Positions 8,588 through 15,936 of a DNA stretch of 22,080 nt are shown here, one piece after another. The stretch comes from CAYXWH01 sp964468755 (GTDB lineage Bacteria; Chloroflexota; Dehalococcoidia; Dehalococcoidales; RBG-16-60-22): assembly GCA_964468755.1 (NCBI GenBank), contig CAYXWH010000029.1:1-22080 (forward strand). Direction: 5' to 3'. The stretch's first letter is position 1, and every line of letters starts with the position of its first letter. A program made the translations under genes and the position numbers. The notes beneath the pieces were generated by a model. That model saw only the letters and a list, made by a program, of their open reading frames with translations, did not search any database and was not told the origin of the DNA.

Positions 8588-10342
8588 CTACTCCTCAGCA
8601 AACTCCTCGCCGGAATACAGGTCTGCAGTGAGTTGTGATTGGTATATCTGGGAGTAGAGGCTCCGTTTCGCCATGAGTTCCTCATGCTTCCCCTGCTCTA
8701 CTATCCTGCCATCGTCCATCATCAGAATGAGGTCGGCGTTCTGGATTATTGAGAGGCGGTGGGTGATAATAAAGGTCGTGCGTCCCTTGACCAGATTGGC
8801 CAGGGCGCTGCGGATAAGACGCTCGGTTTTGGCATCAACACTGGACATAGAGTCATCGAGTATAAGGACACGCGGGTCTTTGAGCAGGGTGCGGGCGATG
8901 GCGAGTCGCTGTTTCTCGCCGCCGGAAAGGGTGATGCCCCGTTCTCCCACCCAGGTATCATAGCCGCCGGGCAGGCTCTGGATGAAATTGTGAAGGTGGG
9001 CGGCTGCGGCGGCATCCTCTATGTGTTTCATGTCCGCGTGAATGGCTCCGTAAGCGATGTTATCCCGGATTGTGGCTGAGAAAAGAAAGATATCCTGCTG
9101 GACTATGCCCACATTCTTGCGGAGAGACACGAGGGTCAAATCACGGACATCGCTACTGTCAATGCTGATAGCACCCTCCGTGACGTCATAGAACCTGGGG
9201 ACAAGGTGGGCAATGGTGCTTTTGCCACTACCCAGACTGCCCACCAGCGCCACCAATTGCCCCGGTTGTGCCGTGAAACTGACATTCTTCAGTACCGGGT
9301 GTGATGAATCATAGCCGAAGCTGACATTGTCGAAGGAAACCCGCCCTTCCACGCGGTCGAGTTCAACGGCTCCGGGCTTCTCTTCTATTGCGGATTTGGT
9401 GTCCAGTATTTCCAGGATGCGCTGTCCGGCTGATATCGCCCGGGAAGCCAGCGCGGTCACCATCCCCAGTCGGCGGACCGGCATGGTCAGCATTCCCAGA
9501 TAGAGGATAAACTGTGACAGCTCGCCTATGGTGAGGCCCCCGGCTACCACCTGCCGGCCACCGTACCACAGGATAAGGGCGGTAGGCAGGCTGACCAGGA
9601 ATGCCATCAAGGGCATATTGAAGGCTACTTTACGGGCGGCATTGATTTGCTCATCGTAAAGCAACCGGCTCTGGGTTGAGAATTTATGACTTTCAACCCC
9701 CTGACTGGAGAATGCCTTCACGATTCGTACCCCGGTGAGATTTTCCTCGAGTATGGTGCTCAGGACTCCCAGGAGCTCCTGAACCTTGAGCCAGATGGGA
9801 CGGAGAATACGGGCAACAATGACTGCCCGAAAACCGATTAATACCATAAAGACCGTGCAGAACAGCGCCAGCGGCCAGTTCATCAGCACCAGAATAACAG
9901 TAATGCCGATGAACATGACCGCCGTCTCGGCGATACTCAATAAGCCCCTGCCGAGGAACATGCGTACCGCTTCCACGTCGATAGTAGCCCGCGACATTAG
10001 CTGGCCCGTCTGGGTCTGGTCGTGGTAGGCAAAACTCAGCCGTTGCAGCCGGTCGTAAAGGGTGTTCCTGATATCATACACGGTTCTTTGTGAGGTGACT
10101 TCAGCCAGGTACTGATTACCGAAGGCAAACAGGCCCCGCAGGGCACTGGCTATTACCACCGCCCCTGCCGCCACGATAAGGAAGCTGTACTCCCCCCGGA
10201 TCATCACGGTATCGATGGCTTCCCGGATGAACCACGGGACAGCCAGGCCGAATACGGTGGTGGCGATCAGGCAGACGAATGCCAGGAAAAGATGTCGCCA
10301 GTATTTCCGTACGAAAACTGACAGTCTCAGCAGGTTTTTCAT
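8588..10342 (-). CDS. Heterodimeric ABC exporter half-transporter, degenerate ATP-site subunit
   Basis: 584-residue half-transporter with an N-terminal six-helix domain (about 15-310) and an ATPase domain (about 335-580). Walker A GSLGSGKS is at 368-375, the signature LSGGE at 472-476, and a switch His at 528. Walker B reads LILDD, so D497 stands where the catalytic Glu should be. This is the classic mark of the degenerate-site partner in heterodimeric exporters. Its ATG overlaps the padR stop codon as ATGA (4-base overlap), which indicates translational coupling. The downstream half-transporter is its expected partner. Confidence 0.93.
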   Translation of the reverse strand: MKNLLRLSVFVRKYWRHLFLAFVCLIATTVFGLAVPWFIREAIDTVMIRGEYSFLIVAAGAVVIASALRGLFAFGNQYLAEVTSQRTVYDIRNTLYDRLQRLSFAYHDQTQTGQLMSRATIDVEAVRMFLGRGLLSIAETAVMFIGITVILVLMNWPLALFCTVFMVLIGFRAVIVARILRPIWLKVQELLGVLSTILEENLTGVRIVKAFSSQGVESHKFSTQSRLLYDEQINAARKVAFNMPLMAFLVSLPTALILWYGGRQVVAGGLTIGELSQFILYLGMLTMPVRRLGMVTALASRAISAGQRILEILDTKSAIEEKPGAVELDRVEGRVSFDNVSFGYDSSHPVLKNVSFTAQPGQLVALVGSLGSGKSTIAHLVPRFYDVTEGAISIDSSDVRDLTLVSLRKNVGIVQQDIFLFSATIRDNIAYGAIHADMKHIEDAAAAAHLHNFIQSLPGGYDTWVGERGITLSGGEKQRLAIARTLLKDPRVLILDDSMSSVDAKTERLIRSALANLVKGRTTFIITHRLSIIQNADLILMMDDGRIVEQGKHEELMAKRSLYSQIYQSQLTADLYSGEEFAEE

Positions 10343-10854
10343 GGATTCTCGCGGTCGGTTGTTTCCTCGATTTCGCGGTAGGCGCGGGAGATGATTTCTC
10401 GAATTTTCCGGTTCTTTTCCGGATCCAGGTGCTGGATGCGCTGGTCAATCAATCGCCCCAGGTTACCGAACTCAGCCATTGTTTCGGTTACGTCGCCGAT
10501 ATTTTCCGGGTTCCAGCAATGTCGCAACTGTTTCTTTATTTGGTCGGCAAAATTCCTGTTTTCGGTCAGGAAGCGGCGGCCTTCATCGGTGATGGTGTAG
10601 ACCCGCTTCTCATCCTGGTTGGTGGCACTGAGATAGCCCATTTCTTCGAGCATCTGGAGGGTGGGGTATACTGCCCCCGGACTGGGCGTATATAGTCCGC
10701 CGGAGCGCTCTTCAAGGGCGCGAATAATGTCATAGCCATAGCTCGGTTTTTCCTGGATAAGGTCAAGGATAATATATTTGAGGTCTCCTTTTTGGAAGGG
10801 TCGTTCCCCGTGATGTCTCGGCGGGGGACGGTGCCACCGGTTCATATTAAACAT
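10339..10854 (-). CDS. PadR family transcriptional regulator of the ABC exporter
   Basis: 171-residue PadR-type winged-helix regulator. The DNA-binding domain spans about residues 20-95 (KGDLKYIILDLI, SYGYDII, SPGAVYPTLQMLEEMGYL, YTITDEGRR). A C-terminal helical dimerisation segment follows. A basic, His/Pro-rich N-terminus of about 18 residues precedes the fold. The gene is first in an operon with two ABC half-transporters, as LmrR is linked to LmrCD. The expected role is a drug-sensing repressor of its own operon. A strong promoter (10911-10939) and a double palindrome (10875-10892) just upstream support autoregulation. Start ATG 10854 has CTGGAG upstream; an in-frame ATG three codons later is also possible. 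Confidence 0.93.
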   Translation of the reverse strand: MFNMNRWHRPPPRHHGERPFQKGDLKYIILDLIQEKPSYGYDIIRALEERSGGLYTPSPGAVYPTLQMLEEMGYLSATNQDEKRVYTITDEGRRFLTENRNFADQIKKQLRHCWNPENIGDVTETMAEFGNLGRLIDQRIQHLDPEKNRKIREIISRAYREIEETTDRENP

Positions 10855-10874
10855 GGCTGGCTCCAGTAAGAAAA

Positions 10875-10892
10875 GATATATCCTGATATATC
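10875..10892. promoter_or_regulatory. Tandem GATATATC palindromes, likely PadR operator
   Basis: GATATATC, itself a perfect palindrome, occurs at 10875-10882 and 10885-10892. The two copies are one helical turn apart (10 bases). They lie between the predicted padR start of transcription (about 10904) and its ATG, where a bound repressor would block elongation or polymerase clearance. Confidence 0.6.
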
Positions 10893-10910
10893 GTTTTGCT
10901 ATTTTTGCAT

Positions 10911-10939
10911 ATCTTAATGCCCATGTTTCGTTTTGTCAA
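10911..10939 (-). promoter_or_regulatory. Promoter of the padR-ABC operon
   Basis: On the minus strand, a perfect -35 TTGACA (10939-10934), a 17-base spacer and -10 TAAGAT (10916-10911, 4 of 6). Predicted transcription start is near 10904, about 50 bases before the padR ATG. Confidence 0.7.
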
Positions 10940-11094
10940 TAGGTTTTGGTCGCTGAATGTGGTGACGATAGAGTAAACATCCAGGCTTGGTGTTGTCGTA
11001 TGTCAGCGGCGCAAGGCTCTATTCCGGTGGCTCAGGTCGTTTCAGCAGCTCATAGGGGTTTATTCTAACGGTGCCGATGAGGAGGCAGTATCGT

Positions 11095-11682
11095 TCACCG
11101 GTTAACCGGCTCCGCTTGCAGCTCCTCCCAGTCGTGTGGTGAGACCAGTTTTATTCGCCTGGTATCGCCTTTACCGTTTTCGCAGGAGATGATAATATCC
11201 AGGGTGTATTCGCCGGGAGGCAGGGTTGCCTGGGGGACTTTCCCGGGGGTGGCAAGAGCGAGGGGCATGGCAACCCAGGCCAGGCTGTTATGGTTGGATA
11301 CTGTAAACGCGATGTCAAGTCGTCTCGGCTCAGTGCCGATTTCCACCGGCTCCATCTCGGTGCTTATCGTGCTGTAGGGGGTGTCAGCCCAGTGCAGGGG
11401 GAGCTCTTTTTGCAGGATGGTTACTTCGGGGGGATGCTCAATGATTCTGGCTTTGGCCAGGCAGTGGCGAGCTAACTGCGTCTGGCTCTTTACCTCGAAG
11501 TGGACGAACCGCCGGGTCTCTTCCGTATCGATTGACTGCCAGTTAATGGCGAAGGGTCCGTGGGAGATTATCAGTCGGGGGCGGCTGGTGTAGGTGGTGA
11601 TGTCCTGGTAAATCCAGCGTATGACGGCGGCGAGACCGAAGGCGAAGCCGAGTATGGTAAACCAGCCAATGTTCACTTCCAT
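11095..11682 (-). CDS. Membrane-anchored protein of unknown function
   Basis: 195-residue protein that I do not recognise. One hydrophobic segment lies at about residues 4-24 (IGWFTILGFAFGLAAVIRW). The rest reads as a soluble, beta-rich domain with an Ig-like or fibronectin-like strand pattern (PPGEYTLDIIISC near the end). I chose ATG 11682 because GAGGAGG is eight bases upstream; an in-frame GTG at 11691 would overlap that ribosome site. It has its own promoter (11718-11745), so it is probably not part of the selenium operon upstream. There is no partner gene to suggest a role. Confidence 0.75.
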   Translation of the reverse strand: MEVNIGWFTILGFAFGLAAVIRWIYQDITTYTSRPRLIISHGPFAINWQSIDTEETRRFVHFEVKSQTQLARHCLAKARIIEHPPEVTILQKELPLHWADTPYSTISTEMEPVEIGTEPRRLDIAFTVSNHNSLAWVAMPLALATPGKVPQATLPPGEYTLDIIISCENGKGDTRRIKLVSPHDWEELQAEPVNR

Positions 11683-11717
11683 CGCTGCCACCTCCTCATA
11701 TTCCTCGGATTTGGCTC

Positions 11718-11745
11718 ATTATACCATACTTTATTGATTTGCCAA
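11718..11745 (-). promoter_or_regulatory. Promoter of the membrane-anchored protein gene
   Basis: Minus strand: -35 TTGGCA (11745-11740), a 16-base spacer and a perfect -10 TATAAT (11723-11718) preceded by TGG, an extended -10. It sits between selD and the next gene. Confidence 0.75.
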
Positions 11746-11809
11746 GTGGGTTGCGGAGGCTTCGGCGGACGTTAAACATACCATTCAGAAGACACGGATC
11801 CGGCTGGCA

Positions 11810-12859
11810 CTATCTCACCAGTATTTTCCCCTTCGGCTCAGCCACCACCTCGCCGATGATGGCGGCCCCGGTGACGCCCGAGTCACGCATCTTCTTGAGC
11901 AGCGCTTCAGCCCTGGCTGCGGGCACGGCGATAAGCAGACCTCCCGAGGTCTGGGGGTCAAAGAGAATATCGGCAAGGTAGTGAGGGACCTTCTCGTCTA
12001 TTACCACCATGTCCCGGCGGAACTCCCGGTTGCGGTGAAGTCCGGCGGGGACGAGTCCCATATCGGCGAACCCCCTGGCTTCCGGGAAAAAGGGGACGGC
12101 TGATGAGTTGATGACCATGCTGACATCAGTCCCGTTAATCATTTCGCCGGCGTGTCCCAGCAGTCCGAAGCCGGTCACATCGGTAGCGGCATTCACCCCG
12201 GTCTCCTGCATGAGTTCAGCGGCTGTCCGGTTCAATGCTGCCATCGACGCGGTGATAGCGGCTACCGACTTCTCATCAGCAGCACCGCCCTTCAGGGCAG
12301 TGCTGATAATGCCCGTGCCCAATGGCTTGGTCAGGATGAGCCGGTCACCGGTTCGGGCGCCGGTATTGAAGATTACCTGTTTCGGGTGGATGGTGCCGGT
12401 GACGGACAGCCCGTACTTCAGCTCGGGGTCTTCCACGCTGTGCCCGCCCACCAGAAGCACCCCCGCCTCACGCATCTTGTCCAGGCCACCGGTAAGGACG
12501 TCGCTGAGGATAGTGATATCCATGGTCTTTTCCGGGAAGCAGACGATATTCATGGCGGTAAGTGGCTTGCCCCCCATGGCGTAGACGTCACTGAGCGCGT
12601 TGGCGGCGGCAATCTGTCCGAAGTCATAGGGGTTGTCCACTATCGGCGTAAAGAAGTCGAGGGTTTGGATGAGCGCCAGCTCGTCAGTAAGCCGGTAGAC
12701 GCCGGCGTCCTCAGCCCTCTCTATGCCCGCAATCAAATTGGGGTCAGTGATGAGCGGCAGTCTGGATAGCACTTTATTGAGGTCTCCCGGACCTATTTTG
12801 CAAGCTCAGCCGGAACCATGGACGGTCTCGGTGAGGCGCGGTCTTACCTCATCATCCAT
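11810..12859 (-). CDS. selD: Selenide, water dikinase SelD, itself a selenoprotein (UGA = Sec18)
   Basis: 349-residue SelD, which makes selenophosphate from selenide and ATP. The open frame called from GTG 12772 is missing its N-terminus. Reading upstream in the same frame gives MDDEVRPRLTETVHGSG, a TGA at 12808-12806, then ACKIGPGDL and on into the body. This matches the SelD catalytic N-terminus (E. coli HGAGCGCK, Cys17 and Lys20): TGA falls exactly at the catalytic Cys position, so it is selenocysteine 18, with Lys21 retained. ATG 12859 has GAGGGGG upstream; the frame closes at a TAG 21 bases before it. The body has GGHSVED, DVTGFGLLGH and the DPQTSGGLL motif. Last gene of the selenium operon. 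Making it needs SelA, SelB and tRNA-Sec, none seen here. Confidence 0.93.
12777..12808 (-). promoter_or_regulatory. Bacterial SECIS element of selD
   Basis: Directly after the UGA (12808-12806) the message can form the stem AGGUC/GACCU (12794-12790 with 12784-12780) with loop CGGGA. UUG/CAA can add a lower stem (12803-12801 with 12779-12777). The loop starts 16 bases after UGA and its second base is G. Both fit the published bacterial SECIS rule: G in the first two loop bases, and 16-37 bases from UGA. Confidence 0.75.
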
Positions 12860-13003
12860 GCTGTCATACCCCCTCGAACTCTACTGTCCTGGCTGATGGC
12901 AAGCAGGGAATCAATAGTTTTGGACACGTTTGTTATCCCCCCGCTTTCAGCTTGCCTTGCCGGGCCAGTATATCCAGGTAGTTGCTTCAATATAATTCTA
13001 GCC

Positions 13004-13222
13004 TCATTTCCCCCGAGGAACCAGTGTCAGGCGATATTCCCCGGATTCTTCGATAGCTTTAACTGAGTATCCCTTGCTTTCCGCCAGTCGGGTTACGTTC
13101 TCTCTGGAGACGGCGGTCTCTACCAGTACGGTCAGGTCTTCCCCGGGATTTTCCTCCATGGCTTTTTTGGTTCTCACCACCGGTATAGGACAGGAGAAGC
13201 CGCGGACATCAACTTCAATCAT
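13004..13222 (-). CDS. TusA/YedF-like selenium or sulfur carrier protein
   Basis: 72-residue single-domain TusA (SirA-like) protein. The active cysteine sits in the CPIP motif (C11) after the first strand (MIEVDVRGFSCPIP), the hallmark of persulfide or perselenide carriers. The selenium-linked YedF proteins usually have a TusA-like domain fused to a DsrE-like domain; here only the first is present. ATG 13222 has AGGAGAG upstream. It sits 24 bases after the kinase-like gene and 144 bases before selD. The expected role is handing selenium to SelD; the operon context supports this, the sequence alone does not prove it. Confidence 0.88.
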   Translation of the reverse strand: MIEVDVRGFSCPIPVVRTKKAMEENPGEDLTVLVETAVSRENVTRLAESKGYSVKAIEESGEYRLTLVPRGK

Positions 13223-13246
13223 TGGTTTCTCTCCTAAGTTTACTCC

Positions 13247-14128
13247 TTACGTAGGGCAAACACCACTCCACTGGCAGAGGTAGTTTCGGAATACCGCAGG
13301 AAACCGGGCAATAATTTCGCTTACCCGGGTGGCCGGTGTTGGCCGGGCAAGCTCCCCCGCCATACGGTTGGCACGGGCGGCAATGGTTGCCGCCCGGTGT
13401 GGCTCCAGACCGGCGAAGGTAAACGCGGTGACCAGACCGGTAATGGTATCGCCGGTGCCCCCGATGGCTTCCATTACCGGCACGTCCGGCTCGGTTACTG
13501 TAGCCATTATGTCACCGTCATTGATTATATAGTCGGTGGCTCCTTTGACCAGGAGCAGATGGGCAGCGCCGTTATTACGGTACGCAGCGGAGACCAGCCC
13601 TGGTGTTCTGGCTATATTCGTCTCAAAAAGGTGCCGGTTAATGTAGGCGGGGTGGGTGGCCTCGGCATCAGCCAGGAACGCTATCTCGGCGGCGTCCGGG
13701 GTGAAAATATCGAACTCCGGGGCAAGCCCGGCGGCTTTGGCGGCGTACATTGAGGCGGCGTCGGCAATCAGTAGCGGTCTTTTAGCACATTTGCCCGCTG
13801 CCTGGCACAGCTGCCGGGTCAGCGCCATATCCGGCAGGCAGTAGTGCAGTGCCAGCACCTCCGGCGAAAGCTCAGCTATGTTATCGATGAGGTACCGGTA
13901 AATCTCTCGGCTGCCCTTACCCTGGCCGGTATCACCGGCAACCAGCACCCGCGGTGCCTCCAGGTTCAGGTATTCGGTGGTGGTCAACGCCGCGCTTATC
14001 ATGGCTCCGGTCCCTTGAGTGCACGGGATGCGCTGCCCGTCGGCAATCAGCAGTTCGCCGTCTGACCTTACCTCTCCCAGGGTAAGGGGCAGGTCTTTAT
14101 TGGGAATGGTTCCGGCAATGAGCATCAT
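13247..14128 (-). CDS. YjeF C-terminal/NAD(P)HX dehydratase-like ribokinase-fold protein in selenium operon
   Basis: 293-residue protein of the ribokinase-like fold, closest to the ADP/ATP-dependent NAD(P)H-hydrate dehydratase (YjeF C-terminal) group. Visible motifs are GDTGQGKGS (about 82-90), TPDAAEIAFLAD (about 148-159) and, near the C-terminus, GGTGDTITG, whose Asp is the usual catalytic base. It lacks the YjeF N-terminal epimerase domain. Its ATG overlaps the stop of the DUF3343 gene as ATGA, so the two are translationally coupled. A dedicated selenium role is inferred from position only. Repair of hydrated NAD(P)H or phosphorylation of a small molecule are the alternatives. Confidence 0.75.
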   Translation of the reverse strand: MMLIAGTIPNKDLPLTLGEVRSDGELLIADGQRIPCTQGTGAMISAALTTTEYLNLEAPRVLVAGDTGQGKGSREIYRYLIDNIAELSPEVLALHYCLPDMALTRQLCQAAGKCAKRPLLIADAASMYAAKAAGLAPEFDIFTPDAAEIAFLADAEATHPAYINRHLFETNIARTPGLVSAAYRNNGAAHLLLVKGATDYIINDGDIMATVTEPDVPVMEAIGGTGDTITGLVTAFTFAGLEPHRAATIAARANRMAGELARPTPATRVSEIIARFPAVFRNYLCQWSGVCPT

Positions 14129-14667
14129 GGTTCTTTCTCTCCCTGGTAAATGGTTATGGATTCATCAAGGGCGTTATCCAGCATCAGCGCGCAGAGGGTA
14201 AAGCCGATATCCCGGGGACGTGGCGCTCTGTTCAGCGGCTTATCGATTAGCTCGCTGTGGAGAAACGGAATATCGGGGCAGCCACCGCCGGAGGTATTGA
14301 CGATGGTACCGGTCTCTTTGTCGAAGGTGAGCTTCATATTGGCGGATTTGACCATCACCCATTTCCCGAAATCGGTTACCGTGGCGAATTCCAGTAGCCT
14401 GGAAGTGCCCGCCTTCAGCGGGGTCACACTTACGTAGTTGATGTCTCGTTCCTCGAGCACCCTTTCGATACCGGGTTTCTCCACCAAGTTTATTTCCAGT
14501 GCCAGGTCACACCCTTTGCGGAGATGGGGTGGTGGTGCCACCAGTTTAAGGGTATAGCCTGCCTTGCTCAGGGCTTTCTCTGCCCTCATGGCGTCAGTTA
14601 CCTCGGAGAAAAGCACCAGGCCGCCGCCTTCGAAAGCTGTTTTTTGCCTGCGTTTCATAAATGCCAT
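14125..14667 (-). CDS. DUF3343 (putative Se/S carrier-like) protein with extra C-terminal domain
   Basis: 180-residue protein. Residues about 14-85 fit DUF3343 (GLVLFSEVTDAMRAEKAL, APPPHLRKGCDLAL), a small domain annotated as a putative selenium/sulfur carrier; C53 in RKGCD is the conserved Cys. A second part (about 90-175) carries SGGGCPDIPFL and GFTLCALMLDNAL, with two further cysteines that could also hold selenium or sulfur. I know this C-terminal part only as an uncharacterised region. ATG 14667 has GGAG upstream and starts 12 bases after yedE; its end overlaps the next gene by 4 bases. Confidence 0.78.
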   Translation of the reverse strand: MAFMKRRQKTAFEGGGLVLFSEVTDAMRAEKALSKAGYTLKLVAPPPHLRKGCDLALEINLVEKPGIERVLEERDINYVSVTPLKAGTSRLLEFATVTDFGKWVMVKSANMKLTFDKETGTIVNTSGGGCPDIPFLHSELIDKPLNRAPRPRDIGFTLCALMLDNALDESITIYQGEKEP

Positions 14668-14679
14668 CTTTGACTCCGG

Positions 14680-15759
14680 CTATTTTAGTCTCTCGGTCAT
14701 CAGGAAGCCGACTGCCACACAGAACACCAGGCCGACGATAACCGCCACCGGTCCCCAGGTGCCGGTGCCCGCCGGACTTGAGGCGAGCAGGAAGTTATGG
14801 GCAAAGGCAGCCCCCACGATATATCCCAGAACCGTTACTCCGGCGTCGTTATCCCCCTCGCCGGTTAGTATCAGGTTGCGCAGCGGGCAACCGCCGATTA
14901 GTGTTGCCGCCAGGCCGACCAGAGCCATACCCAGGAAGTTCCATAGATGGTCGTTATGAGCTATCGGCTGGTCGGTAAAGCCCCAGTGGTAGATACCTTC
15001 GGCTCCGAAGTTGCCGACCGCGTAGTTGGTGATCAGGGCGGCGATAAAGAAAGCGACTACCCCGCTGATAAGGTAGAAGTCCCTGACCAGAAAAACGTCG
15101 CGCCAGGCGCCGACGAAGCACATCCGCGTCCGCTGGGCAAGGAAGCCGACCAGCAGCCCCACCACCAGCGCCACCGCCAGCGGCGCGAACATGGCGCCCG
15201 GTCCCTTATCGCTGGTAAAAATAAAGCCGGGCTGGAAAATGGCGAGGAGTAGCAGTCCTACCATGAGCGCCGGCATGACCCAGCCGGCTACGGTGCGCAT
15301 TCTGCTGGCGCGTCCCAGGTTGAAGCCCCGCTTCAGGAAGAAAATGCCGGCCAGTACTCCGGCGACTATCCCCGCCAGACCGGGGATGCTATTGAGGTCA
15401 CCGCCGGCCAGGCGCATCATCATGCGGATAGGGCACCCCAGAAACACCAGTGCGCCGATCATGACCAGAGCGCCCAGGAAAAAGCGGACCAACGGTGACG
15501 CACCGCCACGGGGGCGGAACTCGCCAAAAGAATATGAGGTAATGAAGGCGCCCAGTACGAAGCCCATGATTTCCGGCCGGAGGGACTGCACCACTGTTGC
15601 GCGGTGCAGTCCCAGGGCGCCGGTAATATCACGTAAAAAACAGGCAACGCAAATGCCCATGTTGGGCGGATTGCCCCAGTTGGTCATCAACGCCGCCAGA
15701 ACCCCGAAAACAATCCCGGAAAGGACAATCCATGCCCGTGGTGTCCAGATACGCTTCAA
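14680..15759 (-). CDS. yedE: YedE-like selenium/sulfur transporter
   Basis: 359-residue membrane protein of the YeeE/YedE family, in the selenium-metabolism branch. About nine or ten hydrophobic segments are seen. The half-repeats carry the family cysteine motifs: GICVACFLRD (about 31-40), FLGCPIRMMMRLAGGD, RMCFVGAWRD and GGCPLRNLILTGEGD. In the related YeeE such cysteines pass thiosulfate across the membrane; here selenium or a selenium-sulfur species is the inferred cargo. The start is TTG 15759, with a strong AAAGGAG six bases upstream and no better alternative. First gene of the selenium operon, divergent from the LysR gene. Confidence 0.88.
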   Translation of the reverse strand: MKRIWTPRAWIVLSGIVFGVLAALMTNWGNPPNMGICVACFLRDITGALGLHRATVVQSLRPEIMGFVLGAFITSYSFGEFRPRGGASPLVRFFLGALVMIGALVFLGCPIRMMMRLAGGDLNSIPGLAGIVAGVLAGIFFLKRGFNLGRASRMRTVAGWVMPALMVGLLLLAIFQPGFIFTSDKGPGAMFAPLAVALVVGLLVGFLAQRTRMCFVGAWRDVFLVRDFYLISGVVAFFIAALITNYAVGNFGAEGIYHWGFTDQPIAHNDHLWNFLGMALVGLAATLIGGCPLRNLILTGEGDNDAGVTVLGYIVGAAFAHNFLLASSPAGTGTWGPVAVIVGLVFCVAVGFLMTERLK

Positions 15760-15890
15760 GCTCTCTCCTTTCCTGAGTATCCTGACGCTTATTCACGCTT
15801 TCGATTATATAGCCACCATCTCCGGGGCAGTCCCGGTTCACTCACCGGTGGGTTGCCTTGATGGTCTGGCGGTGCTATCCTAAAATAGTT
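15760..15890 (-). promoter_or_regulatory. Long, foldable 5' leader of the selenium operon
   Basis: The predicted transcript has about 130 untranslated bases before TTG 15759. They can fold: ATAGC/GCTAT (15809-15813 with 15874-15878), CCATC/GATGG (15816-15820 with 15860-15864), an inner CCGGG/CCCGG hairpin (15822-15826 with 15832-15836) and CACCGGTG (15843-15850). It does not match any riboswitch I know. Confidence 0.35.
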
Positions 15891-15897
15891 ACGGCAA

Positions 15898-15926
15898 ATT
15901 ATAACATAAGTAATATTTTATATCAA
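15898..15926 (-). promoter_or_regulatory. Promoter of the selenium operon
   Basis: Minus strand: -35 TTGATA (15926-15921), a 17-base spacer and a perfect -10 TATAAT (15903-15898) preceded by TGT, an extended -10. The -35 lies in the centre of the 24-base palindrome at 15913-15936. Confidence 0.8.
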
Positions 15927-15936
15927 TATAAAATAT
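15913..15936. promoter_or_regulatory. 24-base palindrome, likely LysR operator
   Basis: Perfect arms ATATTTTATAT and ATATAAAATAT are separated by CA. The site covers the -35 of the selenium operon and ends 13 bases before the lysR ATG. One bound dimer could therefore affect both directions. LysR proteins bind AT-rich dyads of this general kind. Confidence 0.65.

Noticed and set aside
11810..12772. selD starting at GTG 12772 (320 residues)
   Set aside because: It would lack the catalytic Sec/Cys and Lys of SelD, and no ribosome site precedes it. The conserved N-terminus continues upstream through a UGA codon.
12844..12927. 27-codon frame (GTG start) between the TusA-like gene and selD, overlapping the selD start
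   Set aside because: Very short, no recognisable product and a weak ribosome site. It could be a coupling leader peptide but nothing beyond position supports that.
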